DNA of 64,000 nt from Antrihabitans stalagmiti (lineage in GTDB: Bacteria; Actinomycetota; Actinomycetes; Mycobacteriales; Mycobacteriaceae), in assembly GCF_016482825.1 (NCBI RefSeq), contig NZ_JAEMNV010000002.1, forward strand, positions 434,001-498,000, read 5' to 3'. Both the position numbers and the translations under genes were made by a program. How positions within the stretch are numbered: the first letter of the stretch is position 1; each line of letters begins with the position of its first letter. Under the pieces are notes generated by a model. That model was not told the DNA's origin and searched no databases. It was given only the letters and a program-made list of their open reading frames with translations. This document shows positions 37,268 through 45,486 of this stretch, piece by piece.

Positions 37268-38266
37268 CTATCGCGGTTCGGTCGCCGTTGTCGTCTCGAC
37301 GGGCTGTTGCGTAGCGGGCGGTTCGACAACGGGCGGCTGCGTCACCGGCGGCTCAATGACCGGCGGTTCCGTCACCGGCGGTTCCGTAACAGGGGGCTCC
37401 GTCACCGGCGGCTCGGTGACCGGCGGTTCGGTAACCGGAGGCTCGGTGACCGGATCGGTAGTCGTATCCAGGATCGTCGGATCGGTCGTCGTCGGCGCAC
37501 TAGTGTCGGGGCTCACCTGCGGGTCCGGGATCAGGACCTGCGACGTCGGGTCAGGGCTCGACGGCGTATCGGTGGTGGGAGCACTCGAAGTCGTCGACGG
37601 CGGAGTCACCGGGAGCAATTTCTCGACCTCTTTGGTCAGTTTTTCCCACATCGCGATGAGATCGTCGCGCTTGGCCGAATCGTCGACGTCGTCGGCTCGA
37701 TCCACTGCACGATCCAACCGAGCCTTGGCCTCCTGCGGATTGCCTTCGGCGATGTAACGCTGCGCCTCTTGCAGGTCGGACGTCGTATCGATGTTGGCGA
37801 CGGTCGAATCGGCCTGATCGCTGAATACAACTTCCTTGACTTTCCACAGTGGATCGCCGGGCTCCGCGTTGTAGGACATGGCCGTCATACCGCCGACTAC
37901 CAGGGCAATCGCCGCTGCGGCACCGATGATCGGGCGGACCAACCTGAGCCGGCCGCTGGCGTTGACCCGCGCGTTGCGAGCACCGATCTCCTGATTGACA
38001 GCTGCGAAAACTTCGTCGAGATCGGGGGCCGCGGGAAGTGGGGGGCTGGTGATCTCGGCTCGCCAACTCGCGAGCAACGTGGCAATCTCGTATTCGTCCG
38101 GGCTGTCCGTGGCAACGGGCCCGTCACTGGCAATTGCGTCGATCAGTTCGTCGTCGCGCCGGACCGCTGCGATGTCGATAGGCCCGGTGTCTGCGACGGA
38201 ACCGTCGCCGGGATTGCCGTGCTGCGAACCCGCGCCGAAGCGGCCGCGCCTGCTATCCCTAGCCAT
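37268..38266 (-). CDS. rsdA: anti-sigma-D factor RsdA
   Basis: A 332-residue single-pass membrane protein. The cytoplasmic N-domain (DIAAVRRDDELIDAIASDGPV ... LASWRAEITSPPLPAAPDLDEV) is the SigD-binding region of the RsdA family. One transmembrane helix lies near residues 110-132 (IIGAAAAIALVVGGM). An extracytoplasmic region follows (EPGDPLWKVKEVVFSDQADS, AKARLDRAV), then a long Pro/Thr tail that includes tandem TEPPV repeats. The ATG at 38266 overlaps the end of sigD by 8 bases, a coupled pair. Release of SigD probably follows proteolysis. Confidence 0.85.
   Translation of the reverse strand: MARDSRRGRFGAGSQHGNPGDGSVADTGPIDIAAVRRDDELIDAIASDGPVATDSPDEYEIATLLASWRAEITSPPLPAAPDLDEVFAAVNQEIGARNARVNASGRLRLVRPIIGAAAAIALVVGGMTAMSYNAEPGDPLWKVKEVVFSDQADSTVANIDTTSDLQEAQRYIAEGNPQEAKARLDRAVDRADDVDDSAKRDDLIAMWEKLTKEVEKLLPVTPPSTTSSAPTTDTPSSPDPTSQVLIPDPQVSPDTSAPTTTDPTILDTTTDPVTEPPVTEPPVTEPPVTEPPVTEPPVTEPPVIEPPVTQPPVVEPPATQQPVETTTATEPR
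37316..37454 (-). repeat. tandem 15-bp repeats encoding TEPPV units in RsdA
   Basis: Within rsdA, about nine tandem 15-bp units encode the pentapeptide V-T-E-P-P, then degenerate into VIEPP, VTQPP and VVEPP units and end at VETTTATEPR. Codons vary between units, so they are under protein-level rather than recent slippage. Such a Pro-rich spacer would extend the C-terminus through the peptidoglycan. Confidence 0.8.
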
Positions 38267-38837
38267 ACATCTCACCTGCCTTTGCCACTTGAGTCTTCAG
38301 TTTTGCTATCGCTCGGTGCTGAGCGACACGCACAGCCCCTGCCGTACTGCCCACGGCGGCGGCCGTTTCTTCTGCCGAAAGTCCTACAACGAGCCGGAGA
38401 ATCAGGATCTCTCTGTGCTTGTCCGGAAGTGTTGCCAGCAGAGTGTTCATCTGCCGACTAGCTTCGGAATCGAGAGCCTGCTGCTCCGGGCCTTGGTCGG
38501 TGGAAATTACATCCGGTACCTCGGCCATCGGGTCCGCTTTGTTACGCGAAGCGTTCCGGTGTGCGTCGGCGACCTTGTGCGACGCAATTCCGTATACGAA
38601 CGCCATGAAGGGCCTGCCCTGGTCTTGATACCTCGGCAAAGCTGTCATCACGGCGAGGCATACCTCCTGCGCCACGTCATCTGCAGAGAGCTGTCCGCGC
38701 TCCGCAGATCCGACTCTCGCTCTGCAGTAGCGCACAACGAGGGGTCGAACAATCTCTAGGACCTGAGCTAGAGCTGATCTGTCGCCCTGCCCTGCGGCAG
38801 CTACGGCGGAGTCCAACTCCTCACCCGTATTAGTCAT
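38259..38837 (-). CDS. sigD: ECF sigma factor SigD
   Basis: A 192-residue ECF sigma factor. Region 2 has RSALAQVLEIVRPLVVRYCRARVG and VAQEVCLAVMTALPRYQDQGRPFMAFVYGIASHKVADAHR; region 4 has LPDKHREILILRLVVGLSAEETAAAVGSTAGAVRVAQHRAIAKLK. The start at MTNTGEELDS gives the family length. It shares an operon with rsdA (8-base overlap), as in M. tuberculosis, where SigD is restrained by RsdA and responds to starvation and stress. Confidence 0.92.
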   Translation of the reverse strand: MTNTGEELDSAVAAAGQGDRSALAQVLEIVRPLVVRYCRARVGSAERGQLSADDVAQEVCLAVMTALPRYQDQGRPFMAFVYGIASHKVADAHRNASRNKADPMAEVPDVISTDQGPEQQALDSEASRQMNTLLATLPDKHREILILRLVVGLSAEETAAAVGSTAGAVRVAQHRAIAKLKTQVAKAGEMYG

Positions 38838-38978
38838 CGTCAGAGATTTTCCCGGCGTTACAGTGGCACTTTTCGGAGGGCACATTTCCCGACCGGTCGT
38901 GCTTCCGCTGAAAGGCAGAACACTATTAACAATAGCTACCGGAAGGTCGGCCGCTGCCAACAACACTGCCGGTAGAAG

Positions 38979-39836
38979 TCAGGTCTTGCGAAACCTTCCA
39001 CCCCGCAGTTCTATTGTCTGCGCAGTTTCGATTACCAAAACAGCGGCCGCGGTGTCGTCTGCGATTGCAGAGCGCAGCATCGCTGCCGCCCACAGCAGAG
39101 GCAGTAGTCCGTTGTCGCGGCAGTCCGACACCACCGCAGCGGAAAGTGCCTGCGCGGCCGTTAGGTCGTCGTCGCAACACAGCGCCGCCGCAAGGATCAA
39201 GCGGGACTTCACGACGTGGCGTACCGACGCACTCACCTGTGCCGCCGCGAAGGCAAGGTCGGCAGCTGTGCGCGCGGTAGATGCGTCACCTGCAGCGAGT
39301 GCCAGCTCGGCGCGCACCCAGTTCAAGCGGATGTGCTGGCGCCACAGTGCTTGCGGAGCGGCCACCCCGGTCGCTTCGGTCGCGCCGGTCGCTGCGGTGA
39401 GCAACGTCTCGCAACGCCGAAGCAACGAATGACCGAGCGCAAGCCTGCCTACTCCGAGCGCGTCTGCTGCTAGGCCGGTCAACGCATCGCATCGGGCGGC
39501 GACCGCGTCGATCGAGGTCCCGTCGCCTGCAGCGGCGAGCGCGGCACCGTCGAATGCGGCAGCACGCGCATGCCAACCGAGTTGACGTAGCAGCGAGGCC
39601 TCCGTACTCGCCGCGAACGATCGGAGTGCGCTGTTCGGCCGCTCCGACCGGCCGAGCAGATCCAGCTCGGCGCGTGCGCGGGCGAAGTGCCCCTGCCCGC
39701 CGAGAACGACCGCCCTGTGCCACCTGTCGCGACCGCTGCGAGCCGGACGTAGATGTGCCAGGCCCGGATTCGCGCCGAACGCAGCGTCGCGCAACGGGTC
39801 GAAAATGGCACCGTCTGCGGCGCTGTCGGCTGGCAC
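38979..39836 (-). CDS. Rv3415c-like conserved protein (helical repeat)
   Basis: A 285-residue alanine-rich protein with a strongly helical pattern (RAVVLGGQGHFARARAELDLLGR, SLLRRCETLL, WRQHIRLNWVRAELALAAGDASTARTAADLAFAAA), reminiscent of tetratricopeptide-like repeats. It occupies the position of M. tuberculosis Rv3415c next to sigD. No signal peptide. Function unknown. GTG start at VPADSAADG is the first candidate in the frame; the gene is separated from sigD by 141 bp. Confidence 0.65.
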   Translation of the reverse strand: MPADSAADGAIFDPLRDAAFGANPGLAHLRPARSGRDRWHRAVVLGGQGHFARARAELDLLGRSERPNSALRSFAASTEASLLRQLGWHARAAAFDGAALAAAGDGTSIDAVAARCDALTGLAADALGVGRLALGHSLLRRCETLLTAATGATEATGVAAPQALWRQHIRLNWVRAELALAAGDASTARTAADLAFAAAQVSASVRHVVKSRLILAAALCCDDDLTAAQALSAAVVSDCRDNGLLPLLWAAAMLRSAIADDTAAAVLVIETAQTIELRGGRFRKT

Positions 39837-39926
39837 CGAACCACCCTAGAGGCAGACGACGAAACGCCGCGGCAGCTACTGCCGCGACGCTTCGCCTCAC
39901 CTGTATTCGCTGGCCGGAATTGCCGA

Positions 39927-40523
39927 CTAGACGGGGCAGTGGACCGTGTAGGTCCACACTGTTCCGCTCGGTCCGGTTACCCGCACCGCTACCGACGAGG
40001 CGCTGCCTGCCGGAACATCGACTCTGATCGAGCCGTACTGCGTGCCCTTCTGTCCGCCGACGTATCCCGTGTTGGCGATCGGCACACCCTGGTAGAGCAC
40101 AACTATTTCGTCCGGAATGTCTTCGGTATCCCAGGACAGGTCGAATGACGTCGGCCCGGTTCGTCCGATCGTGTGCGTCGTCGTCGTGACGCCCTCTTCG
40201 CCCGATTTGGTGGACTGGTTGCACGACTGCGTCGCTCCTGGACCACTGCTGCTGCCGCCGGAAAGGATGCCGCTTCCGGTACCGAGGACGCTGCTGCCGC
40301 CGTCGAGGAGTCTGCCGAAGCAGCTTCCGACGTCCTGCACGCAACCGTTGATTATGCTGCTGCCGCCATCGATCACAGCGCTGCCGGTGTCGCCGATCGG
40401 AGCCGCGTCTCCTACCGGTTCCGCCGCCGCAACGGCGGGCGAAAAGAGTGCGGCCGTCGCCAGTATTGCGGCAACTGCAGCCATTCTTCGTATTCCGGTT
40501 TCAGTTTTACGATTTGTACTCAA
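39927..40523 (-). CDS. secreted protein of unknown function
   Basis: A 198-residue protein with a Sec signal peptide (AAVAAILATAALFSPAVAAAEP). The mature part begins with a Gly/Ser-rich, low-complexity region with two cysteines (GGSSIINGCVQDVGSCFGRLL) and ends in a beta-rich domain (VTTTTHTIGRTGPTSFDLSWDTEDIPDEIVV ... SVAVRVTGPSGTVWTYTVHCPV) that resembles an immunoglobulin-like or pilus-type sandwich. Start is TTG with a GAGGGGG Shine-Dalgarno. No family recognised. Confidence 0.65.
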   Translation of the reverse strand: MSTNRKTETGIRRMAAVAAILATAALFSPAVAAAEPVGDAAPIGDTGSAVIDGGSSIINGCVQDVGSCFGRLLDGGSSVLGTGSGILSGGSSSGPGATQSCNQSTKSGEEGVTTTTHTIGRTGPTSFDLSWDTEDIPDEIVVLYQGVPIANTGYVGGQKGTQYGSIRVDVPAGSASSVAVRVTGPSGTVWTYTVHCPV

Positions 40524-41313
40524 CGCAATTCCCCCTCGGTTACTTCGTGGTCGCTATTTCCCATGAAATCGATCTTTCACCCGAACGGTTCACCCAGCTA
40601 TCCACCATTCGCACGACAGGTGAGCAATGGGCTGCGAACGAATTACGAAGCGCGTGCAGGGGGTCGCGCCGACGGTTCGGCCCCACCGGGAGGTTCCCCG
40701 CCCAGGTTGCGCACCGGCCGACGCGACTCGGTCCGGTCCGCCTGGTTGCAGATCGCTCGGCGCAATATTTCCAATCATCGAGAATTGTTTCGTTCTCGTT
40801 AAACTCGACCCCGACCGTTTGTTGCAGAAACTCGCCGTGGCACGGAAGTGCAACCGAATTGTCGGTTTCGCGCGAGCGAGCAACGGCGCGGAGCGCGCAC
40901 AACACGCTTGCCGACGTAGCCAGGAAGTTGCCGTCGGCAGCTCGGCTCGCAACGCCGTTCATGCCTTCGCAAAACGCCCTGAGCTGGGCCTATACGGGAA
41001 CTGACGCATCGGCTACGGCCGTCGAGATAGGCCGCAGCAGCAGGCGGTCGGCAGCGCGGAGAGGCTTTCGGCAACCACGGAAGTGCGCCGATGTAAACCG
41101 TTTTCAGGTTAATTCTCGACTATCGGTATATGGAAATTCCCACCACGCAGAACTATTGACGTAATTTCGCGCCTGGCCCTAACGTTTGCGGAACGTCACC
41201 GGATTCCACCACGACGATGTGGATCAGGTCGGTGACGCATCGAATGGTCTCGGGTCGAACCCGAGTCTCGCCGAACGCTCGACGACTCCGACGAGCTCAC
41301 ACAAGGAGTTCAC
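40524..41313. other. 790-bp non-coding region upstream of whiB3
   Basis: No convincing gene. Several arginine- and serine-rich frames cross it, but none has a Shine-Dalgarno, codon bias or protein-like pattern. GC content looks lower than in the flanking genes. It contains a candidate SigA promoter at 41156-41185 and a 7-bp hairpin (CTCGGGT ... ACCCGAG, 41249-41265) that falls in the whiB3 leader. An unseen small RNA is possible. Confidence 0.5.
41156..41185 (+). promoter_or_regulatory. candidate promoter of whiB3
   Basis: TTGACG, 18-bp spacer, TAACGT (TANNNT-type). It would start a leader of about 120 bases to the whiB3 GTG. It is the only convincing SigA-like pair found in the upstream region. 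Confidence 0.45.
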
Positions 41314-41607
41314 GTGCCACAGCCGACGCACCTACCCGGCCCGAACGCAGACATCTGGGATTGGCAGATGCGCGGACTCTGCCGCGGAGTCGATTCATCG
41401 GTATTTTTCCATCCGGACGGCGAACGTGGCCGCGCTCGGTCGCAGCGTGAAATGCGTGCCAAAGAGATCTGCAAGCAGTGCCCGGTTCTCGCACAGTGCC
41501 GTAGTCACGCGCTCAACGTCGCCGAGCCGTACGGAATCTGGGGCGGAATGTCGGAGACCGAGCGCGAGCTGCATGCCCGCCGGGTCCGGCGCCGGATGGC
41601 CGGCTGA
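41314..41607 (+). CDS. whiB3: WhiB3 iron-sulfur redox regulator
   Basis: A 97-residue WhiB-family protein holding a [4Fe-4S] cluster through C23, C53, C56 and C62, with the WhiB turn motif GIWGGMSETER and a basic C-terminal tail (RRVRRRMAG). The N-terminus MPQPTHLPGPNADIWDWQMRG closely matches M. tuberculosis WhiB3, as does the DSSVFFHPDGERGRAR motif. It interacts with the principal sigma factor and responds to redox and NO. GTG start with AAGGAG five bases upstream. Gene order after Rv3415c and before groEL1 is as in M. tuberculosis, although the flanking genes are expanded here. Confidence 0.95.
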   Translation: MPQPTHLPGPNADIWDWQMRGLCRGVDSSVFFHPDGERGRARSQREMRAKEICKQCPVLAQCRSHALNVAEPYGIWGGMSETERELHARRVRRRMAG

Positions 41608-41718
41608 CGCCTGTCGCGTCAACCTTTTTTCTATCCGGAACCGATCGAACGGCGATTGCTGTAAACGCACTGCCGCCAGGGCGCTAACGTAGACCTCAAT
41701 GATGTCGATCGGATCACT

Positions 41719-42354
41719 GTGAGCCAGCGCCCAGGTCAGCGCGTGGAATCGAACTCCGGCGCCGCGTGCGCAACGGACCTCGGAAAGGTTGTCTCGGCGC
41801 GTGAAGCCGAAGCAGCCGCCCTCGGTACTCTGCTGGTGCGGACCGCAGCGAAAGACCAAGCTGCGTTCGCCGAGCTCTACGACCGGACGAGCGCACGCAT
41901 CTACGGGATGACTCTGCGCGTTCTGCGGGACTCGGGCTTTTCCGAGGAGACGACGCAGGAGGTCTACCTGCAGGTCTGGCGAACGGCAAGCAGCTTCGAT
42001 CCAGCAAAGGGTTCCGCACTGTCGTGGTTGATGACGCTCGCGCACCGACGCGCGGTCGATCGAGTCAGATCGGAGCAGTCGAGTACGGACCGCGAGCTCG
42101 TCTACGAGACCCGCAACCAGTCCGACGAGTTCGATCAGGTGACCGAAGCGGTGCTAGATCGCATCGAGCAGCAGGCCGTCCTGCAGTGCCTCGACACGCT
42201 CACGACAATGCAGCGTGAATCTGTCGCGCTTGCGTATTACGGTGGACGTACGTATCGCGAGGTGGCTGCTCACCTCGGGGTAGCCGTGCCAACAATCAAA
42301 TCTCGAATCCGCGACGGGTTGATTCGACTCAGAGGATGTCTGGGGGTCGGATGA
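41719..42354 (+). CDS. sigK: ECF sigma factor, SigK family (copy 1)
   Basis: A 211-residue ECF sigma factor. Region 2: AAFAELYDRTSARIYGMTLRVLRDSGFSEETTQEVYLQVWRTASSFDPAKGSALSWLMTLAHRRAVDRVR; region 4: YYGGRTYREVAAHLGVAVPTIKSRIRDGLIRLRGCLGVG. These match mycobacterial SigK closely, except for a longer N-terminal extension. It overlaps the anti-sigma gene by four bases. A second pair lies 7 kb away. The GTG start at 41719 lacks a clear Shine-Dalgarno and could be later (GTG 41743). Confidence 0.85.
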   Translation: MSQRPGQRVESNSGAACATDLGKVVSAREAEAAALGTLLVRTAAKDQAAFAELYDRTSARIYGMTLRVLRDSGFSEETTQEVYLQVWRTASSFDPAKGSALSWLMTLAHRRAVDRVRSEQSSTDRELVYETRNQSDEFDQVTEAVLDRIEQQAVLQCLDTLTTMQRESVALAYYGGRTYREVAAHLGVAVPTIKSRIRDGLIRLRGCLGVG

Positions 42355-43160
42355 TGGACGACAGGTTCATCGACCTTGCGCACGCCTATGCGCTCGACAG
42401 CCTCGACACCGAAGAACACGCCGCTGTCGCAGAACTGCTGAGCGGCCCGGCATCGGACCTACGCTCGGAGTTCGAGGCAACTGTCAGGCAAACCCGCGAG
42501 ACGCTGGCATCGATCAGCTCGACAACGGCAACCGCGCCCCCGGCAGAGCTACGTTCGCGATTGCTCGACCTCGTCGCGGCCGATGCCGTCACTTCAGCGC
42601 CGCCCCAGCCGCCCCGGCCGTCCGAGCCATCCCAACCATCCGAGTCGACCCCGCAGACCGACTCCGACACCAATGTCGTTGCGATGCCGCTCGCTCGGCA
42701 CCGGCGCACTGATACATCGCGCTGGCGCACTATCGCCGTTGCTGCCGCCGCAGCTGTCGCCCTGCTCGTCGGTGGTGCGGTGGCCGGTTACACGTTGCGC
42801 GGATCGGATCAGACCCCGTCGACGACCGAGGACGTGCTCGCTGCATCGGACGCCTACTCGGCGAGCGTCGCGTTGACCGTCGGTGGTACCGCAACCGTCG
42901 TCTACTCGAAGGAGAACAACGCGGCCGTCGTTCTGCTCGACGACCTGCAGAAGCCTGCACCCAACGCCGCCTATCAGATGTGGCTGGTCGAGGGAACGAA
43001 CGCGAAGTCGGCCGGTGTCATTGCGCCCGAGGCGGTCGGAACGAGAACTCAGGTGGTCCGTGACATCGGTACCGCGACGACCCTTGCTTTCACGATCGAG
43101 CCGAGCGGCGGATCCGATCAGCCGACCTCGACGCCGTTTGCCGCGCTGCCGCTCGCCTGA
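42351..43160 (+). CDS. rskA: anti-sigma-K factor RskA (copy 1)
   Basis: A 269-residue single-pass protein. Cytoplasmic N-domain DDRFIDLAHAYALDSLDTEEHAAVAELL is the RskA-type anti-sigma motif; a Pro/Ser linker follows; one transmembrane helix (WRTIAVAAAAAVALLVGGAVAGYTL) near residue 135; then the extracytoplasmic RskA C-domain (VALTVGGTATVVYSKENNAAVVLLDD ... YQMWLVEGTN). ATG at 42351 overlaps the sigK stop in ATGA. Membrane retention of SigK until regulated proteolysis is inferred from the family. Confidence 0.87.
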   Translation: MMDDRFIDLAHAYALDSLDTEEHAAVAELLSGPASDLRSEFEATVRQTRETLASISSTTATAPPAELRSRLLDLVAADAVTSAPPQPPRPSEPSQPSESTPQTDSDTNVVAMPLARHRRTDTSRWRTIAVAAAAAVALLVGGAVAGYTLRGSDQTPSTTEDVLAASDAYSASVALTVGGTATVVYSKENNAAVVLLDDLQKPAPNAAYQMWLVEGTNAKSAGVIAPEAVGTRTQVVRDIGTATTLAFTIEPSGGSDQPTSTPFAALPLA

Positions 43161-43166
43161 GCTGTC

Positions 43167-44453
43167 CTACACCCCGAAGATCGCCAGGTGGAGCAGTCCG
43201 GCGAACGCCCCGAGCACCCCGCCGTGCAGAAAGAGTAGCCATTCGTCCTGCTTGATTGCCGACCGAAGTAGCTCGACGAAGTCGTCGGGTCCCATCGCGG
43301 ACATCTGTTTGGCGATGAACGTCTTGATGTTGCCAGCCTGATGTATGCCGAATTCTTCGTCGGCGTACATCATCGGGACGAAAGCGCTGACCTCGCTCGC
43401 CATCGAATCCTTGAGCCGGTCGTAGCTGGACGACCCCATCGCGAATTTCACGGCGACCCTCGCAGGACCCATGGATTTATCGACAGCCGGCCGCAACGTG
43501 GTCTCCAACAGCGCTTTCGTGCGATCTGCATTGGCGCCGTGCAGTAGCTCGTGTCCGATGTTCTCCAGGGTCATCACCTTCTCGGCGACCATCGCCGCGT
43601 AGAGGACGGTGATCTCGGGTTGGCGTTTGAGCAGCAGCCCTTGGCGCCATGGGCAGTACCACTTCGGGAAAACGGGCTCGAAGATCATCGAGATACCGAT
43701 GTAGTTGACGACCCAGCCGATGATGATTCCGCCGATGGGGAGTACGTACCATTCGCGCGCTACGAGCTCCAGAAATGCGACGGTCAAGAATCCCATTGGG
43801 AATCCGAAATAGAACCCGAAGTTGACCATGAAGCGGAGTTCGCGTTTTCCCATGATCATGAACAGGTCGTTCAGCAACTGCGGGTTCGCGGTGAAATGTT
43901 TGATGACCATCAGCTTCACGTCGAGCAATTGATCGATGTTGTCGCCGAACGCGTCCGTCATCTCTTCGACGATTTCCGGTAGCTGCTGTCGGACCCTCGC
44001 GTGGACGGCTTCCTTGACCTGCGAAGGCAGATTGCGCCACAGCTGCGGATTCTCGCGTTCGATCAACGTCTCCACGATCGCCCGAATCTCGCTCTGCGCG
44101 ATGACGGTCATGTGTGCCGCGAGCTTCTCCGGTTCCATCTGCCGGTAGAAGTCGGATACGTTGCCGAGCTTCGACAGCCCCTTGTCCACGGCGAGACTTG
44201 CCATCTTGTCCGCCCGCGACGGAATGATGCCCTGCCAGCCGAGACGGCCGTCCTCCCGAAACAGTGGAAGGACCTGCACACGCTTCGGGAGGTAGCGGAA
44301 CACCATCCGAAGTCCCGGAACCCGGATGCCGTGGAACTCGAGTGGCCGAAACAGCATCAGAACGCCGGTCCAGTTGGTGATGTAGCCGATGACGCCGGTG
44401 AACAGCGGGACCGTGATCAGTTCGAGCAATAGCGAGTTGTACTGGTGCAGCAC
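43167..44453 (-). CDS. DUF445 membrane protein
   Basis: A 428-residue protein of the DUF445 family. It starts LHQYNSLLLELITVPLFTGVIGYITNWTGVLMLFRPLEFHGIR, with an N-terminal membrane helix and the conserved GYITNWxA-like motif, then a long helical cytoplasmic region and two hydrophobic segments (around FPMGFLTVAFLELV and ILGAFAGLLHLAIFGV at the C-terminus). Function unknown. The GTG at 44453 has a GGGAGG Shine-Dalgarno. It ends 6 bp from the convergent rskA. Confidence 0.75.
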   Translation of the reverse strand: MLHQYNSLLLELITVPLFTGVIGYITNWTGVLMLFRPLEFHGIRVPGLRMVFRYLPKRVQVLPLFREDGRLGWQGIIPSRADKMASLAVDKGLSKLGNVSDFYRQMEPEKLAAHMTVIAQSEIRAIVETLIERENPQLWRNLPSQVKEAVHARVRQQLPEIVEEMTDAFGDNIDQLLDVKLMVIKHFTANPQLLNDLFMIMGKRELRFMVNFGFYFGFPMGFLTVAFLELVAREWYVLPIGGIIIGWVVNYIGISMIFEPVFPKWYCPWRQGLLLKRQPEITVLYAAMVAEKVMTLENIGHELLHGANADRTKALLETTLRPAVDKSMGPARVAVKFAMGSSSYDRLKDSMASEVSAFVPMMYADEEFGIHQAGNIKTFIAKQMSAMGPDDFVELLRSAIKQDEWLLFLHGGVLGAFAGLLHLAIFGV

Positions 44454-44555
44454 GTCAGCCTCCCCTGGCCTTCTTTCAGCGTCAGGCTGATCGGTCGAAA
44501 GACAGCTGACAGCGTCGGCAACCGATGCCATAAGTTAGCACCCACTTTCAAGTTT

Positions 44556-44595
44556 TTCCTACACCTGGTAGTTTTTTCTTTCATGCGTGTAGGAA
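44556..44595. repeat. inverted repeat spanning the TetR gene start
   Basis: TTCCTACAC (44556-44564) and GTGTAGGAA (44587-44595) are perfect 9-bp arms 22 bp apart. The right arm includes codons 2-5 of the TetR-type gene. Position across the start codon fits an autoregulatory operator also within reach of the divergent DUF445 gene. Confidence 0.45.
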
Positions 44596-45215
44596 TTGGC
44601 CGTGCACGAAGTCCACGTGCGGCACACCTCGGCCCCGAGCGGCGCCGACCTCAGGTACTCGACGCTGCGCGCGAGATCGCCGTCGAACACGGCATCGCCG
44701 AAGTGTCGATGGCCGCCATCGCCGACCGCCTAGGAGTCACCCGACCGGTCGTCTACGCCTGCTACGACGGCCGCAAGGCCCTGCTGACCGCACTCCTCGA
44801 TCGCGAGGAACGGCTGTTGTTCGAAGGCATCGTCTCGGCGTTTCCCGACAAGCCCAACTTCGACGATCCCGAGCAACTGATCGTCCAAGGATTCGACGTG
44901 CTTCTCGGAACCGCTGCGGCACATAGCGATTCATGGAAGATCGTCTTTGCGACGGATACCGATCCAGCATTGGCCGATCGGATCGGGCGCGCCCGCGCGC
45001 TCGTCACCGACCAAGCAACCGGGCTCGTCCGATCAGCGCTGACCTCCGCTGGAACGAACGACGTCGAGCGGAAGGTCCCCGTGCTGGTCGAAATCTTCGT
45101 CGCGACCGGCGAGGCCGCGGTACGAGCCCTCATGAAATACGGCGACGACTGGACACCCAACGATCTTGCCAAGCTCGTCGGCCGCATGATCTTCAGCGCA
45201 GCGGGCTCGGCATGA
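44583..45215 (+). CDS. TetR-family transcriptional regulator
   Basis: A 210-residue TetR/AcrR regulator. The helix-turn-helix lies at residues 24-62 (RRPQVLDAAREIAVEHGIAEVSMAAIADRLGVTRPVVYACYDGRKALLTALLDREE); the ligand-binding domain follows (DPEQLIVQGFDVLLGTAA, ARALVTDQATGLVRSALTS). ATG at 44583 is used; there is no good Shine-Dalgarno and an inverted repeat overlaps the first codons. It heads a run with two small unknown genes. Confidence 0.8.
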   Translation: MRVGIGRARSPRAAHLGPERRRPQVLDAAREIAVEHGIAEVSMAAIADRLGVTRPVVYACYDGRKALLTALLDREERLLFEGIVSAFPDKPNFDDPEQLIVQGFDVLLGTAAAHSDSWKIVFATDTDPALADRIGRARALVTDQATGLVRSALTSAGTNDVERKVPVLVEIFVATGEAAVRALMKYGDDWTPNDLAKLVGRMIFSAAGSA

Positions 45216-45249
45216 TCGCGAACCACCGCATCGACACTCGGGGAACAGC

Positions 45250-45486
45250 ATGACAATCGCAGCTGCACGGTCGGCCATGGACCAACTCGGTCTCGAACTC
45301 GGCGGCCGGGTCCCCGACGGTCTGGCAGCGCTGACCGACGCCGAACTTCAGCAACTCTCCGAGCGAATCAGCCGCGCCAAGCGACGTGAACGTGCGGCCG
45401 TCAACCGAGCGAACAGGCGAGCGCTGACCACGTTGCCCTGGTCGTTGCGCGCGCCGTTTCGTGCGGTCGTAGGCCTCGTCCGATGA
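45250..45486 (+). CDS. small unknown protein in TetR operon
   Basis: A 78-residue soluble, basic protein with a helical pattern (LTDAELQQLSERISRAKRRERAAVNRANRRALTTLPWSLRAPFRAVVGLV). No membrane segment. Its stop overlaps the next gene's start in ATGA (45483-45486), and it follows the TetR gene by 34 bp, so the three are probably one operon. No family recognised. Confidence 0.6.
   Translation: MTIAAARSAMDQLGLELGGRVPDGLAALTDAELQQLSERISRAKRRERAAVNRANRRALTTLPWSLRAPFRAVVGLVR

Noticed and set aside
37316-37454. Regular repeats resembling a CRISPR array
   Set aside because: Units are 15 bp and in frame with rsdA, encode VTEPP, and have no spacers.
40448-41164. Frames of up to 238 codons in the whiB3 upstream region
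   Set aside because: Low-complexity products, no Shine-Dalgarno and overlapping frames on both strands; treated as non-coding.
41249-41265. CTCGGGT-CGA-ACCCGAG resembling a tRNA T-arm
   Set aside because: The loop has three bases, not seven, and no other tRNA arms are present; likely a small leader hairpin.
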